This document shows, piece after piece, positions 46,785-58,919 of a stretch of 64,000 nucleotides of DNA. A program made the translations under genes and the position numbers. Position 1 is the first letter of the stretch; each line of letters begins with the position of its first letter. The stretch comes from Citrus sinensis (Eukaryota; Streptophyta; Magnoliopsida; Sapindales; Rutaceae), in the NCBI RefSeq assembly GCF_022201045.2, contig NC_068564.1, positions 28,115,001 to 28,179,000 on the forward strand, given 5' to 3'. A model generated the notes under the pieces. That model did not search any database and had not been told where the DNA came from. It saw only the letters and a program-made list of their open reading frames with translations.

Positions 46785-49074
46785 TAATCTTGAGACAGAA
46801 AAGTTGATTACTCCTGTCTGGAGCTGGAAGAATGATAGACAAATCAGGACTTCGCTGTTGTGTTAAGTTTCTTTTATATTGAATTACCTTGAGACAATTT
46901 TATTCTCGCTAAATGATGACTTTGTTATTTAAAATGGATCTTTAAGGAGGAATGTATGTTGTGATTTTGATGTTTAATTTTCGTATCTTTAGCCTATATA
47001 TTAATTGTTAATTACGGCCGATAATCACATCTCCTTGTTTATCCAACCATAAGCATTACTTTGTGGAATGGAATTTTACTAATAAAGAGTAATGCTACGT
47101 TTACAAGGTTGAGGGAGATGTGAAGTTTTTATGCCAACTGATTAATGAGACTTACAAGTAAACTTTTTATAATTCATTATATGGCAATGAGGTTACAAGG
47201 TAAGTCATCATTTGCTACATGGCAATTTAAAATGTTGATTCATATGCAATAGTAGAAACAATGTGTTTTTTTTTTTTAAAAAAAAAGATGAGAATTTGGG
47301 AATGATTTTAGTAATTGTCCTAATTGGTATTTTGGTTACATATAAATGTTTCCTAAAATAATGAGTGTGCTGAGTATTTTTTTTTATGAGTGTAAATAGT
47401 CCCATTCATTTGAATAAAATCATTACTTGAAATTAATTGAAAGAGATAATTCAAATGTCAGTAAAGTATAGTTACTAATTCTTATATTGAGTTTACTTTT
47501 TATTTTCTTAGGATAACCAAAATTATGAAATCTTGATGTTGTTGTATATATCATGGAGGAAGGATTCTTTCATTAATTATATTTCCTTTCTTACATTTTA
47601 TTTCTAAATCAATTGTTTTTGTTATACTAGTTCGTTATTTGCATGTAAAAATACATTTTCTTTTTGCGCATCTGATGCATGGCTAGCGTTTTATTTTATA
47701 ATTAATTACATTAGTTGATCATCAACTTCAAGAGCGAGAACTCTTTCAAATAGATGAACCTGCAAAATTTACAAAAATAATCTAAATTTTTTTATAGTTT
47801 TCAGAATTAGTCACCCTAAGTTTTTCTCTCATTACTTAACCAATTATTATTATTATTGGCTGAGTAATTAGAAACCAAACTCTTTACGAAAGCTTGTAAA
47901 ATGGTCACTTTGCAGGGTGTGCAATTTGTAGCTGTTCTGTTCGCTGAATTTCAAATTATCAAAGTTTTGATCTTTTATGTGTTAAAGAATCTCATTTGAA
48001 ACTTTTATCATATGTGTCTACTAAAACTAGCCTAAGTATATTTTGTTCAAATCAATATATGAAATTCTGAATGTATAGCTTTTTTTTAGCCTCGTAATTT
48101 ATAGATGTTTTAAAAATGACTCTACTAGTTTGCATGTTTTTGCATTCTGAAAAGCCCCCTTGAACACGGGAAATTTGCAAAAATAGCTATAATATTTTTA
48201 TATTTTTTTAAATTTAACCCCTTAAATTTTTTTCTATCATAACTACCCAATATACTAAACTTTTGGACCAAATTGTCCTCATCACTTTCATCAAATTTTC
48301 AAATAATGCCACTCTTACAATACTCAACACTCTCAACACCCTCAACAAACCTCAACACTCTCAATAAATCTTAACATTCTCAACACTCTCAGCATAACAA
48401 AAGTATAAAATCATCAATTGGAAGAGCATTCTAAAGGTTATTCTATGTTCTTATACAAATATGAATTTTTAATGTATTAAGTATATGGTTTAAGTTCAAA
48501 ATTGATGTAGATTTTGTTGTAAATGTTGTTATTTTTCATTTATAAAGTAATGTAATTTGTTAAGTAGTTAGATTTGAGTTGAGAAATAAAAAACAAATCA
48601 TTAAAAAAAGTAGAAGTTCGAGTTAGAAAAAAAACTCAGATTATGTGAGACATGTTGAATTATGCACGACATGTGCTTCTCCCGCATAAAGACCATTGTC
48701 GCCCAACATATATTGCATAAAATTATAGTATGTGTGACGGTACTTTTTGGAGGTCATAACTTAGGCTATATGTATCCATTTTTGACACTCTGAAAGCCCC
48801 CCCCCCCCAACTAAAAATCTTGATTAGACTATTCCATCTTTTTTTTTCCCAACAAGATTTGTCATTCCCAAGCTTGAAAATATGTATTGAAATAATAAAT
48901 TGAAAACATTCGATGAATTTGTGCTGTGCCTGTAGAATGAGTATCGGTAGAAGCAATCACTAAAGTATTAGACAAGTTTAATTTCTATATTAATTGTGTA
49001 GAAACCATACATACATTTTTTTGCTTATTAGGGCATATCGCTATAGATAAATTGCAAAAAGAACTTTGATTGAT
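46785..49074. other. intergenic stretch after F-box gene
   Basis: No supported gene. Contains short tandem words (ctcaacactctcaacac near 48330-48395) and a 10-C run near 48800. The element-like word agagtaatgctacgtttaca lies near 47086, and I could not close it into a bounded element. The last part may include the 3' untranslated region of the plastid zinc-ribbon gene. Confidence 0.5.
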
Positions 49075-50220
49075 TCAACCGGTAAAGAATCGCTTCCATG
49101 ATTGCCAAGGGAGAAATCCACCTACAATTAATAAATTAATAGCAAAAAATTTAATGAAGAGAACAAATTACACTTAACCAACCATAAAAGTAACACAATT
49201 TCTGTTAAACTGATATTTGCACCAAAGATTAAGAGTATGCATGCATTGAAATATGATTAGGTACGCGACTGCCCCACAGTTTTATATCAGATCAGGTCCG
49301 TACATGCATAATTAAATCAAACCATATGACATACCACATTCGGGGCATTTAAAATAATCCTTTTCCCTTAATACGAGTCCTGACCCTCCACAAACCTCAC
49401 ATCTTCTCTGTGCTATCTGCAGCCACAAGAATGGAATCATTATACATGTAATTAAAAAAAATAAAGTTATAAAAATAACTAATTTCGTCTCTACTCTAGC
49501 GTTAGAACAATAATGGTAAAAAAAAAAAAACATATTGTTGATGGGTAAGTATGATATTTTCACATGCACATTGATTATCTGAGAGACAAAGATTTCTAAA
49601 ATTAAAACTAATTAATTATTTGTTTATAATTGAAAGGTCATATTTGCTGATATGCCCTCCAACTGTGTGTTTTCTTTATTATTAATTTCCTAGATGCCCA
49701 AATATTAAGTATATATTAGATATTATTGTAAGTAATTGTATAGATAAAAATACAATCACATACAATTAGTTGAACGTATATATATACATACACACACTTA
49801 CAATTCTTTTGCTGAACTCAATTCCTGCGACTACAAAGGGGGTAACACCAGCTGCATCCATGCACACATGATAAACAAATTAAAACAAGAAAAAAAATAT
49901 ATGTAGAATTATAATTAGGATGAAAAATTATATATTTTTTTCTTTTTCAATTTTACAGAGATATAATACATACCAATAGCACCGACAATAATCTGCCATG
50001 TGACCTCGGCCGTGACGGGATCAGCTACACTAGAAACATCGTTACTCGCTGCACTTGGAGCTGCCAACCGTCGATTTCCAATCAAATTGTAGCAGCATCT
50101 TCTTCTGTTGCAACATGCAAATTCGACCTTTGATATACAATACTTTGTGGTTCTGTTTACTGATGGAGTGTTTGAGATGGGGGTTGCAATAGAAGGAGAA
50201 AAGATTGAAGCTGCTTCCAT
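49075..50220 (-). CDS. small plastid-targeted membrane protein with DnaJ-type zinc ribbon
   Basis: Four exons read on the minus strand (49974-50220, 49802-49851, 49335-49416, 49075-49121) join in frame to 141 residues, with consensus borders at every intron. The N-terminus (MEAASIFSPSIATPISNTPS) is Ser/Thr-rich and poor in acids, like a chloroplast transit peptide. A hydrophobic helix follows (WQIIVGAIAGVTPFVVAGIEF). Then come two CxxC pairs, CEVCGGSG and CPECGGFLP, as in DnaJ-type cysteine-rich folds, and the ending WQSWKRFFTG. I recall conserved plant proteins with this C-terminus, annotated only as DnaJ-like or unknown, so function is not assigned. The last exon is 47 nt and easily missed. 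Five ATGs spaced 5 nt apart surround the start. Confidence 0.85.
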
Positions 50221-50240
50221 GGCATGGCATGGCATGGCAT
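50218..50240 (-). repeat. (ATGCC)n pentanucleotide repeat at the start codon
   Basis: On the minus strand ATGs begin at 50240, 50235, 50230, 50225 and 50220. Only those at 50235 and 50220 are in frame with the protein. The 50220 start (ATGGAAGC) has the best +4 base. Confidence 0.85.
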
Positions 50241-50336
50241 AGAGATGATCAAGCTGTGTTTGAGTTGACAGTGTGGTTTTTGAATTGAGGATAATGACCC
50301 GTTTAAAATGGGCCACGTTGGCCTTTTTCTGGGTCG

Positions 50337-50350
50337 GGTTGGCGCCAACC
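50337..50350. promoter_or_regulatory. 14-bp palindrome with E2F-like core
   Basis: GGTTGGCGCCAACC is its own reverse complement and contains TTGGCGCC, an E2F-like core. It lies about 117 bp upstream of the plastid zinc-ribbon start codon, next to GGCCCA (site II type) at about 50310. A TATA-like atttatatg (minus) lies at 50353-50361. Confidence 0.5.
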
Positions 50351-51173
50351 GCATATAAATCATGTGGTTTTAATCGTGTGTACGTAAGTGTCTGCACAAG
50401 TTGCTGATAGGCGCACCGTTTTGTTGAATCGGACGACAAACCGTTTCACCAGTCACGACAATTTAATAATTATTGATTAATTGATACCATATGACCAATT
50501 TAATGACATTCACTTGCCCTATCCAATCATTCACCACGTTATCGTTGTATAACAACTAGGCTTTCGAATATTATTAAATAGCGCTAATTTTGTATTTGTC
50601 CCAAAAAAAAATATATTCTTAGTGCTCAATTTTAAAAAAAATAATAATCAAAACAACTTGGAAAATAAATACAATATAAAAAAAATCATACAATTCTTAG
50701 ATATCTCCAATAAAAAAAACCTAACACAATATATAATAAACCATAGCATAGTGCAAAGCGTTGAAATGTCAAAAAATTAGAACTAAAAATACCACCGATT
50801 AAAATCCTAAACCTTAATTCTAAAATTGGATTAGTTTCATGCAGGATTTAGGACGTGCTCCGTGAAATTCTACTCTCAATAAGTTGATAATATTATGTAT
50901 CCAATTATGTTATTAATTGATAAAATACAAAACTAAAGGGTTCTAGACGGTAATATGGATTTTTTTTTTTTTTTTTCACAAAAGGTACCCAAAAATCAAA
51001 TTCCTAAAGTTTTCTACCCAGAAAAAAACATGACAAGATAACGAAAATGACAGTCAGGACAGATACAGTAAGCAACGCAAAGAAAGGTTTAAGCTTTACA
51101 GATTCTCTCACTATTAGGGTTCTTGGGTATATTCTCTTTTTCTTCTTCTCTTTCTATTTTATCTCTAAAAGCC
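50351..51173. other. intergenic: promoters of two divergent genes
   Basis: About 800 bp separate the plastid zinc-ribbon gene (minus) from MTERF9 (plus). It is AT-rich with a long T run near 50962-50978. No third gene is supported. Confidence 0.6.
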
Positions 51174-54100
51174 ATGTCACTTCTGTGTCTCCACTCGGTG
51201 TTCAGTTCCCCGGCGACAATTCTTCACTCTCACTCTTTGGTTCAGACTAGACCCAATACGCCCCGTTTTGTGGTCTTATCCACTCATTCTAATGCTAAGA
51301 TTCTTAAGACTAATAGGAAGTCGAGGTACGGGCAGACGCTGTCTTTGTATGACGATGACAGTGAAGAGGAAGGAGAAGATGATGATGATGATGACGATGA
51401 GGGGAAGGAAGATGATTGGTTAGCTGAGGATGATGTGAGTTGTTCCCCCCCCCCCCCCCCCCCCCCCCCCCACCAAAAAAAAACAATATTTCTTTTTTTT
51501 CCCTCCTTTTTGCTGTGGATAGCATTAGAAGTTTGCGTTTTCTTATTAACATTTTTGCAGTACTTTCTTTCTTTAATTTTGATTGCTGATGTTCTATTTG
51601 AGGTTTTTGAATGTCCCCTTTGCTTAGGTTGCTACTAAAATTGACAATTAACCACAAAGGTTTGAACTTTCTGTTTGATGTCGTTTCTCTGTCAATAGCT
51701 TGCTTCAATTGAGTTAATTTGGTTATATGATGCTCAGTTAAGAGCAAATTAGCCTTTCATTATTTATTTTTATTATTTTAAAATTAACCAGTGGTTGCTC
51801 TATTATTGGAAAAGTGAATTGCTCTTCTTACCGTTGTGTTACATTAAGGTTCAGTAGTTTAGCTTTGGATTCAATTTTCCCAATGGCTAGTCATGATGCT
51901 GTCTCTATTAATTTTGAACTTAAGCTTCGTTTGATATTGTGGTATTTTGGTTTTAAGCAGAACCACTGTGGAATGAAAGCTTTAGCAGTTAACGAAAGTT
52001 GATGTTTTCAGGTAGACACCAATAACCATCAAGCAAAAGTTGTTATTAAATTTAGAGCTTATTTTTGGGTAAACAGCTGCCAAGGAGCTTAAAACAAATG
52101 GAGGAATAGTTTTTGAATGGGAATCACCTTGGAAGCATTATATTCTTCAGTTTGTTGTATAGGATGGCTTCCTATTTTGCTTATGACCTTGTTGAAGATG
52201 ATTGATTTGTACTAAATATGGACATATTACTCTAAGGCAAGCATTGTTGACTCCGGAGGGTACTGCATATAAGAATCTTGTGGGCATAATACATACAAAA
52301 AAGCTAACTCATAACTTGAAGGTTGCCCAAGCCTTGTATACTTAACCTACGATCATTCTCAGCCACTGTGGGATAATCTGCCTTATGCTACACTGCTGAA
52401 GTGATTCAGCCTATGACCCACAAGCATGTTTCATTTTTATCTGTTTTAATTAAATATTTGACTGCCTTTGTGTTAGTGCTTTTCAACTGTATGCATAATG
52501 ATAGATAGGTTAATACTGAACACATTACTTTTCTAGTTTCTTTAACTTACAGCTTTGCTCATAGTTTTTTTATTTTTTTGCAGGACTTTGCAGAAATCGA
52601 GGAATATGATGTCAATGGAAGTAAGTATAGGTCACAGATGGGAGTCAATAAAAGTAAAAGTAAAGGTATGCCTTAAGAGTTAAAAGCATTCTCCAAAAAT
52701 ATTCAGAAAAGTGCAGCTAAGAGATAACTTCTTCGTGCAGGCAGTCGGAGGTCACCAGTGAAAGGCTGTGGTGTAGGATCATTCAGATCTGGACGAAGCC
52801 TTCAAGTTGCACAAGAGCAATTGGACATCAGAAACAGACGGAACACAATCAAGAATAGTTTTGATGATACTTACTACAATAGTAAGGATGTCAATCAGAG
52901 AGGAAAGGTATGAAAGCTGTCAAATGTTACTATGAATTGTGCCAATGGCGAAAGGGTTTTTATATAATTTCTTTTGCTGCAGGTGAGGACAAGGAATGCT
53001 ACAGAAAACAGGTACCAACAGCTTTCAGAAGAAATTGAGTTGGATGAGAAATGGCTTCCCCTTCTTGATTATTTAAGCACCTTTGGGCTGAAGGAATCTC
53101 ATTTTATTCAGATGTATGAGAGGCACATGCCTTCCCTTCAGATAAATGTATGTTCTGCCCGGGAAAGGTTGGAATACTTGTTGAGTGTTGGTGTCAAACA
53201 GAGAGATGTCAGAAGAATACTTTTGAGGCAACCGCAAATTTTGGAATACACTGTTGAGAACAATCTGGAGTCTCATGTTGCTTTCCTTATCAGTTTGGGT
53301 ATACCAAATTCCAAAATAGGGCAGATAATTGCCGCTACTCCATCCCTGTTTTCTTACAGTGTTGAGAACTCATTAAAACCAACTGTGAGATACTTGGTTG
53401 AGGAGGTTGGTATCAATGAAAAGAGTTTAGGTAAAGTTGTGCAACTGAGCCCTCAAGTCCTGGTTCAGCGGATTGACATATCATGGAATACTCGCTGTAT
53501 TTTTCTCTCAAAGGAATTAGGAGCTCCAAGAGATGATGTGGTGAAGATGGTGACAAAACACCCCCAGCTTCTTCATTATAGCATTGACGATGGTTTACTG
53601 CCTAGGATAAATTTTCTAAGGAGCATTGGAATGCGTAATTCTGATATCTTAAAAGTCTTGAGAAGCCTTACGCAGGTCAGCTTACTTATAGTGAATTGCG
53701 CCATGTTTTCTTTTGTCTGTGCCCCTATTGAATTCCTATGCTTCTTTGTTGATGAAAGTGGTTTAGGTTTTGCACTTACCTTTTTTTCTCAGTGGGTGTT
53801 CTTGGTTTTTTTCTTCATTTGCAATGAAGATTTTCAAGTTGAACAGAAACAGAGTGGTTTCTTCAACCTTGTCTTTTAATTTTAAAAGATGTTTTGCCTT
53901 TTACTGGAAATATTTCTAAATGAATGTTCTTTGAATGCATTTGCAGGTACTGTCTCTCTCACTGGAAGACAATCTAAAACCAAAGTATACGTACTTGATT
54001 AATGAGCTTCATAATGAAGTGCAGTCCTTGACCAAATATCCCATGTACTTGAGCTTGTCTTTGGACCAGAGAATTCGACCTCGACATAGGTTCTTGGTTT

Positions 54101-54264
54101 CCCTTAAGAAAGCTCCAAAGGGACCATTCCCTCTGAGTTTATTCATTCCAACTGATGAATGCTTTTGTCAGAAGTGGGCTGGAACTACTGTAGACAAATA
54201 CTTGGCATTTCGGCAGAAGTTACTGCTTAAAGATTTTGCTAAAAAATATGAGAGGCGAGGATAA
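51174..54264 (+). CDS. MTERF9: chloroplast mTERF protein MTERF9
   Basis: Five exons (51174-51434, 52584-52665, 52741-52907, 52983-53675, 53947-54264) join in frame to 506 residues; Arabidopsis MTERF9 is about 496. The first ATG of the frame is at 51174 (MSLLCLHSVFSSPATILHSH), giving a typical chloroplast transit peptide. An Asp/Glu-rich stretch follows (about 63-87). From about residue 180 there are repeated mTERF helices with the usual proline, for example LLRQPQILEYTVENNL, AATPSLFSYSVENSL, QLSPQVLVQRI and TKHPQLLHYSIDDGL. The C-terminus (FCQKWAGTTVDKYLAFRQKLLLKDFAKKYERRG) is diagnostic of MTERF9. The family binds plastid nucleic acids; MTERF9 supports chloroplast ribosome assembly and stress responses. 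Intron 1 begins beside a ~25-base C homopolymer. Confidence 0.94.
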
Positions 54265-57199
54265 TATGTTGCCCCAAGTATTTCCTGTGTTTTCACTATA
54301 ACAGACTTATAGAGGTGCAGAGTGATCTAATTTTAAACCGGGTTCGCTAAGTGGTTAAGGATATTTTGGGTTGTCAAAGAAAAATATAGAATACCGGCGT
54401 GATCTCTTCATCATTTTCATTGACCAATAAAGCTGGATTTATGCAATTGGTGTCTCAGGTTATCAGAGTACTGTAAGCCTTTGGTAAGTACTTAATGCAT
54501 TTGTGTATTCAATTGTGTTTTTCCTCATTTTCCTTTCTTCTATATGTAAGGCGTCACTATACTAACATTCTGTTCAGTGTCATATTGTGCAGGAGCTGCT
54601 CCTATTTCGTGTTTTGCATTTGATGCTTATGCTTTTAAGTCAATGGCATGCAGATGCAGATATTTCTAACTTCAGGTGATGAAAGACAAGAAGAATAAGT
54701 CATCAACACTTAGTTTTTAACCATAAGGTTAGTTATTGAACATTTAACAATAGATTCTCATAAGTGGGCATAGAAAATTCAAGCTGCATATTTGGCAATG
54801 GTAGTTGCCATGGAAATAGTATGGCCGCCGGTCAGGCCTATGATTTAATAGACCCTTTATATGTTCCTTACTGTAAAATCTCCATACTTTTTTATGGTTG
54901 CTACATTACACTTTTGTGCCTTTGCACCATTGGATGGCCTCACTTCAGCAATCGCCTTTTTTTTTATTCGGGTTTATTTAAATATTTACCACTGTATGCG
55001 AAGGACTTGAACGAACTATTTTCCAATGAATTTTTTTTCTTCAGATCAGTTATTTGGGTGCTGCTGGTTACAAACTCATGGTTTTTTAATTTTTACCTGA
55101 CCCTTTGCAGGTTTGCATCCTGCTTCTGACTCATGAGGAAGACAATTTTGTACAAGCAAGTTGTATTTACCGCGGGTTTTCTAGCTTCCTCCAGGACACT
55201 TTCAAATTTTCATTTTTGAATTCTCTCATACTTTCTACTCATTATAGTTAGCTTTTGCTCTCTCACATGTAATTGTTGCAATTTTCTATTGTATGTACCT
55301 GTGTTTGGATGAGTGTAAATAAGATTTTTACTTTGCTTAATATCATATTTTACATGTTTCTATATTACCTGGCCGCTAAACATGGCTTGACTAGCTTTTT
55401 ATCCCTGTACAGATTATTTTATGTCAATCATTGCCAATTTCTTTGCTGGATATAAGATTGAAGCCGTGTGATTGTTGCTGGAGCGTGATAACACAATGTT
55501 GCATTATCATCAGGAAAAGTGTAACAGGGCAAATTTAACACGTGCGGAGCATGCGATAAATGTTACTTACAAATTTAAATCCTTACAAGAAAAACTCCAA
55601 TTGAAATACTTCAAATTTTTAATCATCTAAAACCACAAATCCTTGTGTCTAATATTAAATAATTTCTCCCAAAAATATAAATATAACAAAAGTCTCAAAA
55701 CTCTCAAATTATAAGTTCATAAAACAAATAAACGTAAAGGAGAGATGAGTTTATTCATTCTCTTATTCAATTGGTAAAAGGAAACAAATCTCTGACTCCA
55801 ATGGTAAGCACACCTCTCAATAATGTACTTAATCTGCAGAAAGTAATGACGAGGGGTGAGTCATCAACTCAGTAAGCAAAATCATTCCCAACACACTAGA
55901 CTTATTGATACAAAAAATATTACAAGTCTTCTTTTTAGTAAAACATATATTATAATTCATAAATTTTATAAAATGACACATCAAGATAAGATGACATAAA
56001 TTCATGGTAATTCAGAATATCAAAAGCATAGTTAAATATGAAAACAAATCGTATAACACATACACATAAAATAAAAGGTTAGCTCATGTCACATAGTGTC
56101 ACATATACTCCCGGTGACCCAGCTAGAAACAGAATGAGAATAAGAATTAGAATATCGTGTGTACAATACAAACACAAACCTAGTATTGGTCCAAAACATA
56201 TGTATATCGTATTATACGATCAGAATCAAAATAAGAATAATTATGGACAATGAGCTAAAATATTCAAATTAATTTTTCATATGTAATGACTTGTACGTGG
56301 CACTTTGTATTGTATGTGGTACTTCACGGCACACTGACCCTCGAGAGGTGACCCCCATATAGTCTCAAGATGTGACCCCCATACAATTATAAATAATTTA
56401 AATCGTATATGGGCACAAAACATTCGTAATAGACTTATAAATGTCTATAATAATAATTTAGGTTGCAAAATATTTTATAAACAAAATCATAAAAGGTAAT
56501 CATGTAATAAAATAAATTACATATTTAAAATCATTTATAATATTTTGTTAAAAATAAAAATAAAAATAACATAATTTTTCAGATTTGAAAACATTTACAT
56601 AAACTAATTTTGTTATGAAAATCAATTAATCTTTTAAGTAGTATAAAACCCTTATAATAATATCAAAAGAATCATATATATCTAGTATATTAGGAATGAA
56701 GTTTCTTACCTCAATAAAAGAATTTGATCTAACACACCTCTAAGCCTCTAAGAGGCTCAAACACCTCCAACACCTTAAACAAATACAAGATATAATTATT
56801 AAGAACTTATTGTAAGAACCTGATTTTCTAATTCATACTTGTATAAGTCTGATTCTCATAATTTTAACTCTTAATTTAAAAATTAAAATAGCACAATATT
56901 TTGCAAAACTATTATGGACATCCATGGGCATCTCATGTAGAATTTCCAAGAAGATCTTATGCCAAAAACATTTTCAAATGTTTTAAAATTGAGAATAGCT
57001 TACCAAATTTTTATAAAATTATATATTAATCAGAAAATTATGAAATTAAAATTGAGAATACTAGACGCATATATTAATCTCTATGTAAAATTTCAGAATT
57101 TTTTGAATTTGTTTGGTACTACAAATAATTTTGTGAAATATGTCATTCTGTTGAAGTTTCAGTTTTATAGTGCAACAATGTATGTTTCGAAAATACATA
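54265..57199. other. intergenic stretch after MTERF9
   Basis: The first several hundred bases are probably the MTERF9 3' untranslated region. No gene is supported further on. Between 56100 and 56400 GC-richer repeat-like words appear (gtgacccccata twice, at about 56348 and 56375), probably an old retroelement fragment that I cannot bound. Confidence 0.5.
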
Positions 57200-57742
57200 C
57201 AGTAGAACCTCCAAATAGGAATACTCTATATAGGAATAACTTGTTCGTGGTAATAAAAAATTGTAGTCCCAACTTGGGACCAGTTATAATTAGAAATAAA
57301 CTTCACATTGTAATAAGTTATATTTTTTGTAGGTTCCGTCTTAATAAACTTACCGCCACATAGTAATAATATTTCAAAAATATATGCAATGTTACATTAA
57401 ATAATTAAGATGGAACAAAATATATTTTTAAAGTTGCATGTGACAATGATTTGTTCTTTAAATTTGCAACCACATTTTTCAACTTGCGAGTATGTATTAA
57501 TTGGTTAGTATAGACACTTAATAATTGGTCAACAAAATAATTAATTTATTAATGTCTATACGTTGAATTTGACTCACTTATTAATTTATTAACACATGAC
57601 ATAATTTACCTCTATATCACTTGCATTAGGGATAATTAAGCAAAGACAATAATTTTTATACTATACCTCTATTGAGTTATAATATTTTTATAAAAATAAA
57701 TTTCTCCAATCCCAACAATATGACTATACAAAGGTTTTACTG
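57200..57742. mobile_element. pogo/Emigrant-like MITE (Tc1-mariner superfamily)
   Basis: The left end is CAGTAGAACCTCCAAATAGG. The right end on the minus strand is CAGTAAAACCTTTGTATAG. Each is preceded or followed by TA (57198-57199 and 57743-57744), the target duplication of this superfamily. The 543-bp interior is AT-rich with no transposase. CAGTARAACCTC-type ends are those of Emigrant/Lemi-like plant MITEs. Confidence 0.8.
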
Positions 57743-58300
57743 TATAAAATTGAAAACGAAGTCAAATCTCATGAAACAAAATTTAAAAAATAAACACTAC
57801 ATGTCTAGTTTTTAGAAAGATGAGGTTGTTAAGAAGAATCATTCAGAAATATATATATATACATATATATATATATTCGAGATACTTATGCTGTCAATAA
57901 TTGTCTAGTGTACTTAATGTATCAATGATTGATTGACAAGACTCAACAATAAATCAAGCCCTAAATAAAGTTAAAAACATCCTAGATCATGCATTATGAT
58001 ATGTAACAATCTAAAATTATGCCAATTAAAACCCTAAATAGAGTAATAGGAAAACTTGTGGAGAATAAGGAGAGTAAACTTATCGACCGTTATGATTTTT
58101 CCCTAAACAAAGGTTTGAATCCTAAGGTATGAATAAAGGCATAATGAGCAATAGAGATAAAAGGAAAATGTCGTGGACTTAGGGTCATGGAAAGAAAAAA
58201 AAAGAATTTATAAGGAGTTTAAAAAAAATCTTATTAAATTTAAAAAAATAATCTTTTTTCAAAATTACTTCATGAATAACTCTTTTTATAATTTTAATAT
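57743..58300. other. intergenic gap before the gypsy element
   Basis: AT-rich, with an (AT)n run near 57850-57875. No gene or further element is recognised. Confidence 0.6.
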
Positions 58301-58372
58301 TGTTTGAGAGAAAAATAGGAAAGGCAATAGAGCGCCACGAATAGAGGTCGGCCAATGGAATGATTTCAGCAC

Positions 58373-58560
58373 AATCGGAGGTACCCTGCATAATCCGAGG
58401 TGCCCGGCATGACTTGAGGTACCCCGTATAAATAGAGGTACCCTGTACAATTTGAGGTATCCCACACAAATAGAGATACCCCATATAATATGAGGTACCC
58501 CATACAAATAGGGGTACCCCGCGTAATAGGGGGTACCCCACGTAACTCGAGGTACCCGGC
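58373..58560. repeat. ~22-24-bp degenerate tandem array in LTR U3
   Basis: About eight to nine units built on gaggtacccc followed by an AT-rich stretch such as atacaaatag. Seven contain a perfect GGTACC; two others are one base off (ggtatccc, gatacccc). Confidence 0.85.
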
Positions 58561-58890
58561 AAAGCGGATGTAAGAGAATCCACCGAAAATATCCGCCATG
58601 AGAAACGTCTCCGCCTCCTAAAAGATATTATTTGATTTTGTCAGAATTAGGAATCAAGAACGTCGTATCAAAAGGGGGGGACAGCCGCCTGCTACCTCTG
58701 CCAAAAGTGAAGGACACTGTCCCAAGGACAGTGGTCCCCAGTCGCCTACCCGACAGCTACTGCAGAGGTACCCCGGACCACTCTCCAGTACGCGCCACGT
58801 TTCCAAAAGATGAGATACGCCGCGAACATGCAGATAACGGCCCAAAAAATTATAAAGAGGTAAAAGGACGTTAGCCAAAAAGGGGTACGC

Positions 58891-58919
58891 CACGTGGCAG
58901 CTAAGGTACTCCATATATA
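58891..58919 (+). promoter_or_regulatory. G-box and TATA box of the LTR promoter
   Basis: CACGTG (58891-58896, in gccacgtggc) lies about 15 bp before TATATAAA (58912-58919). It is followed by an R/U5-like region starting near 58945. This is a compact RNA polymerase II promoter with a bZIP/bHLH-type site. Confidence 0.65.

Noticed and set aside
51123-51173. N-terminal extension of MTERF9
   Set aside because: It would need a TTG start; ATG 51174 gives a good transit peptide.
54764-55129. 121-codon frame after MTERF9
   Set aside because: Hydrophobic low-complexity translation of T-rich 3' flanking DNA with no motif or splice support.
58185-58599. Minus-strand frames with repeated GVP/GTS pieces
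   Set aside because: Translation of the GGTACC-rich LTR array; no independent gene evidence.
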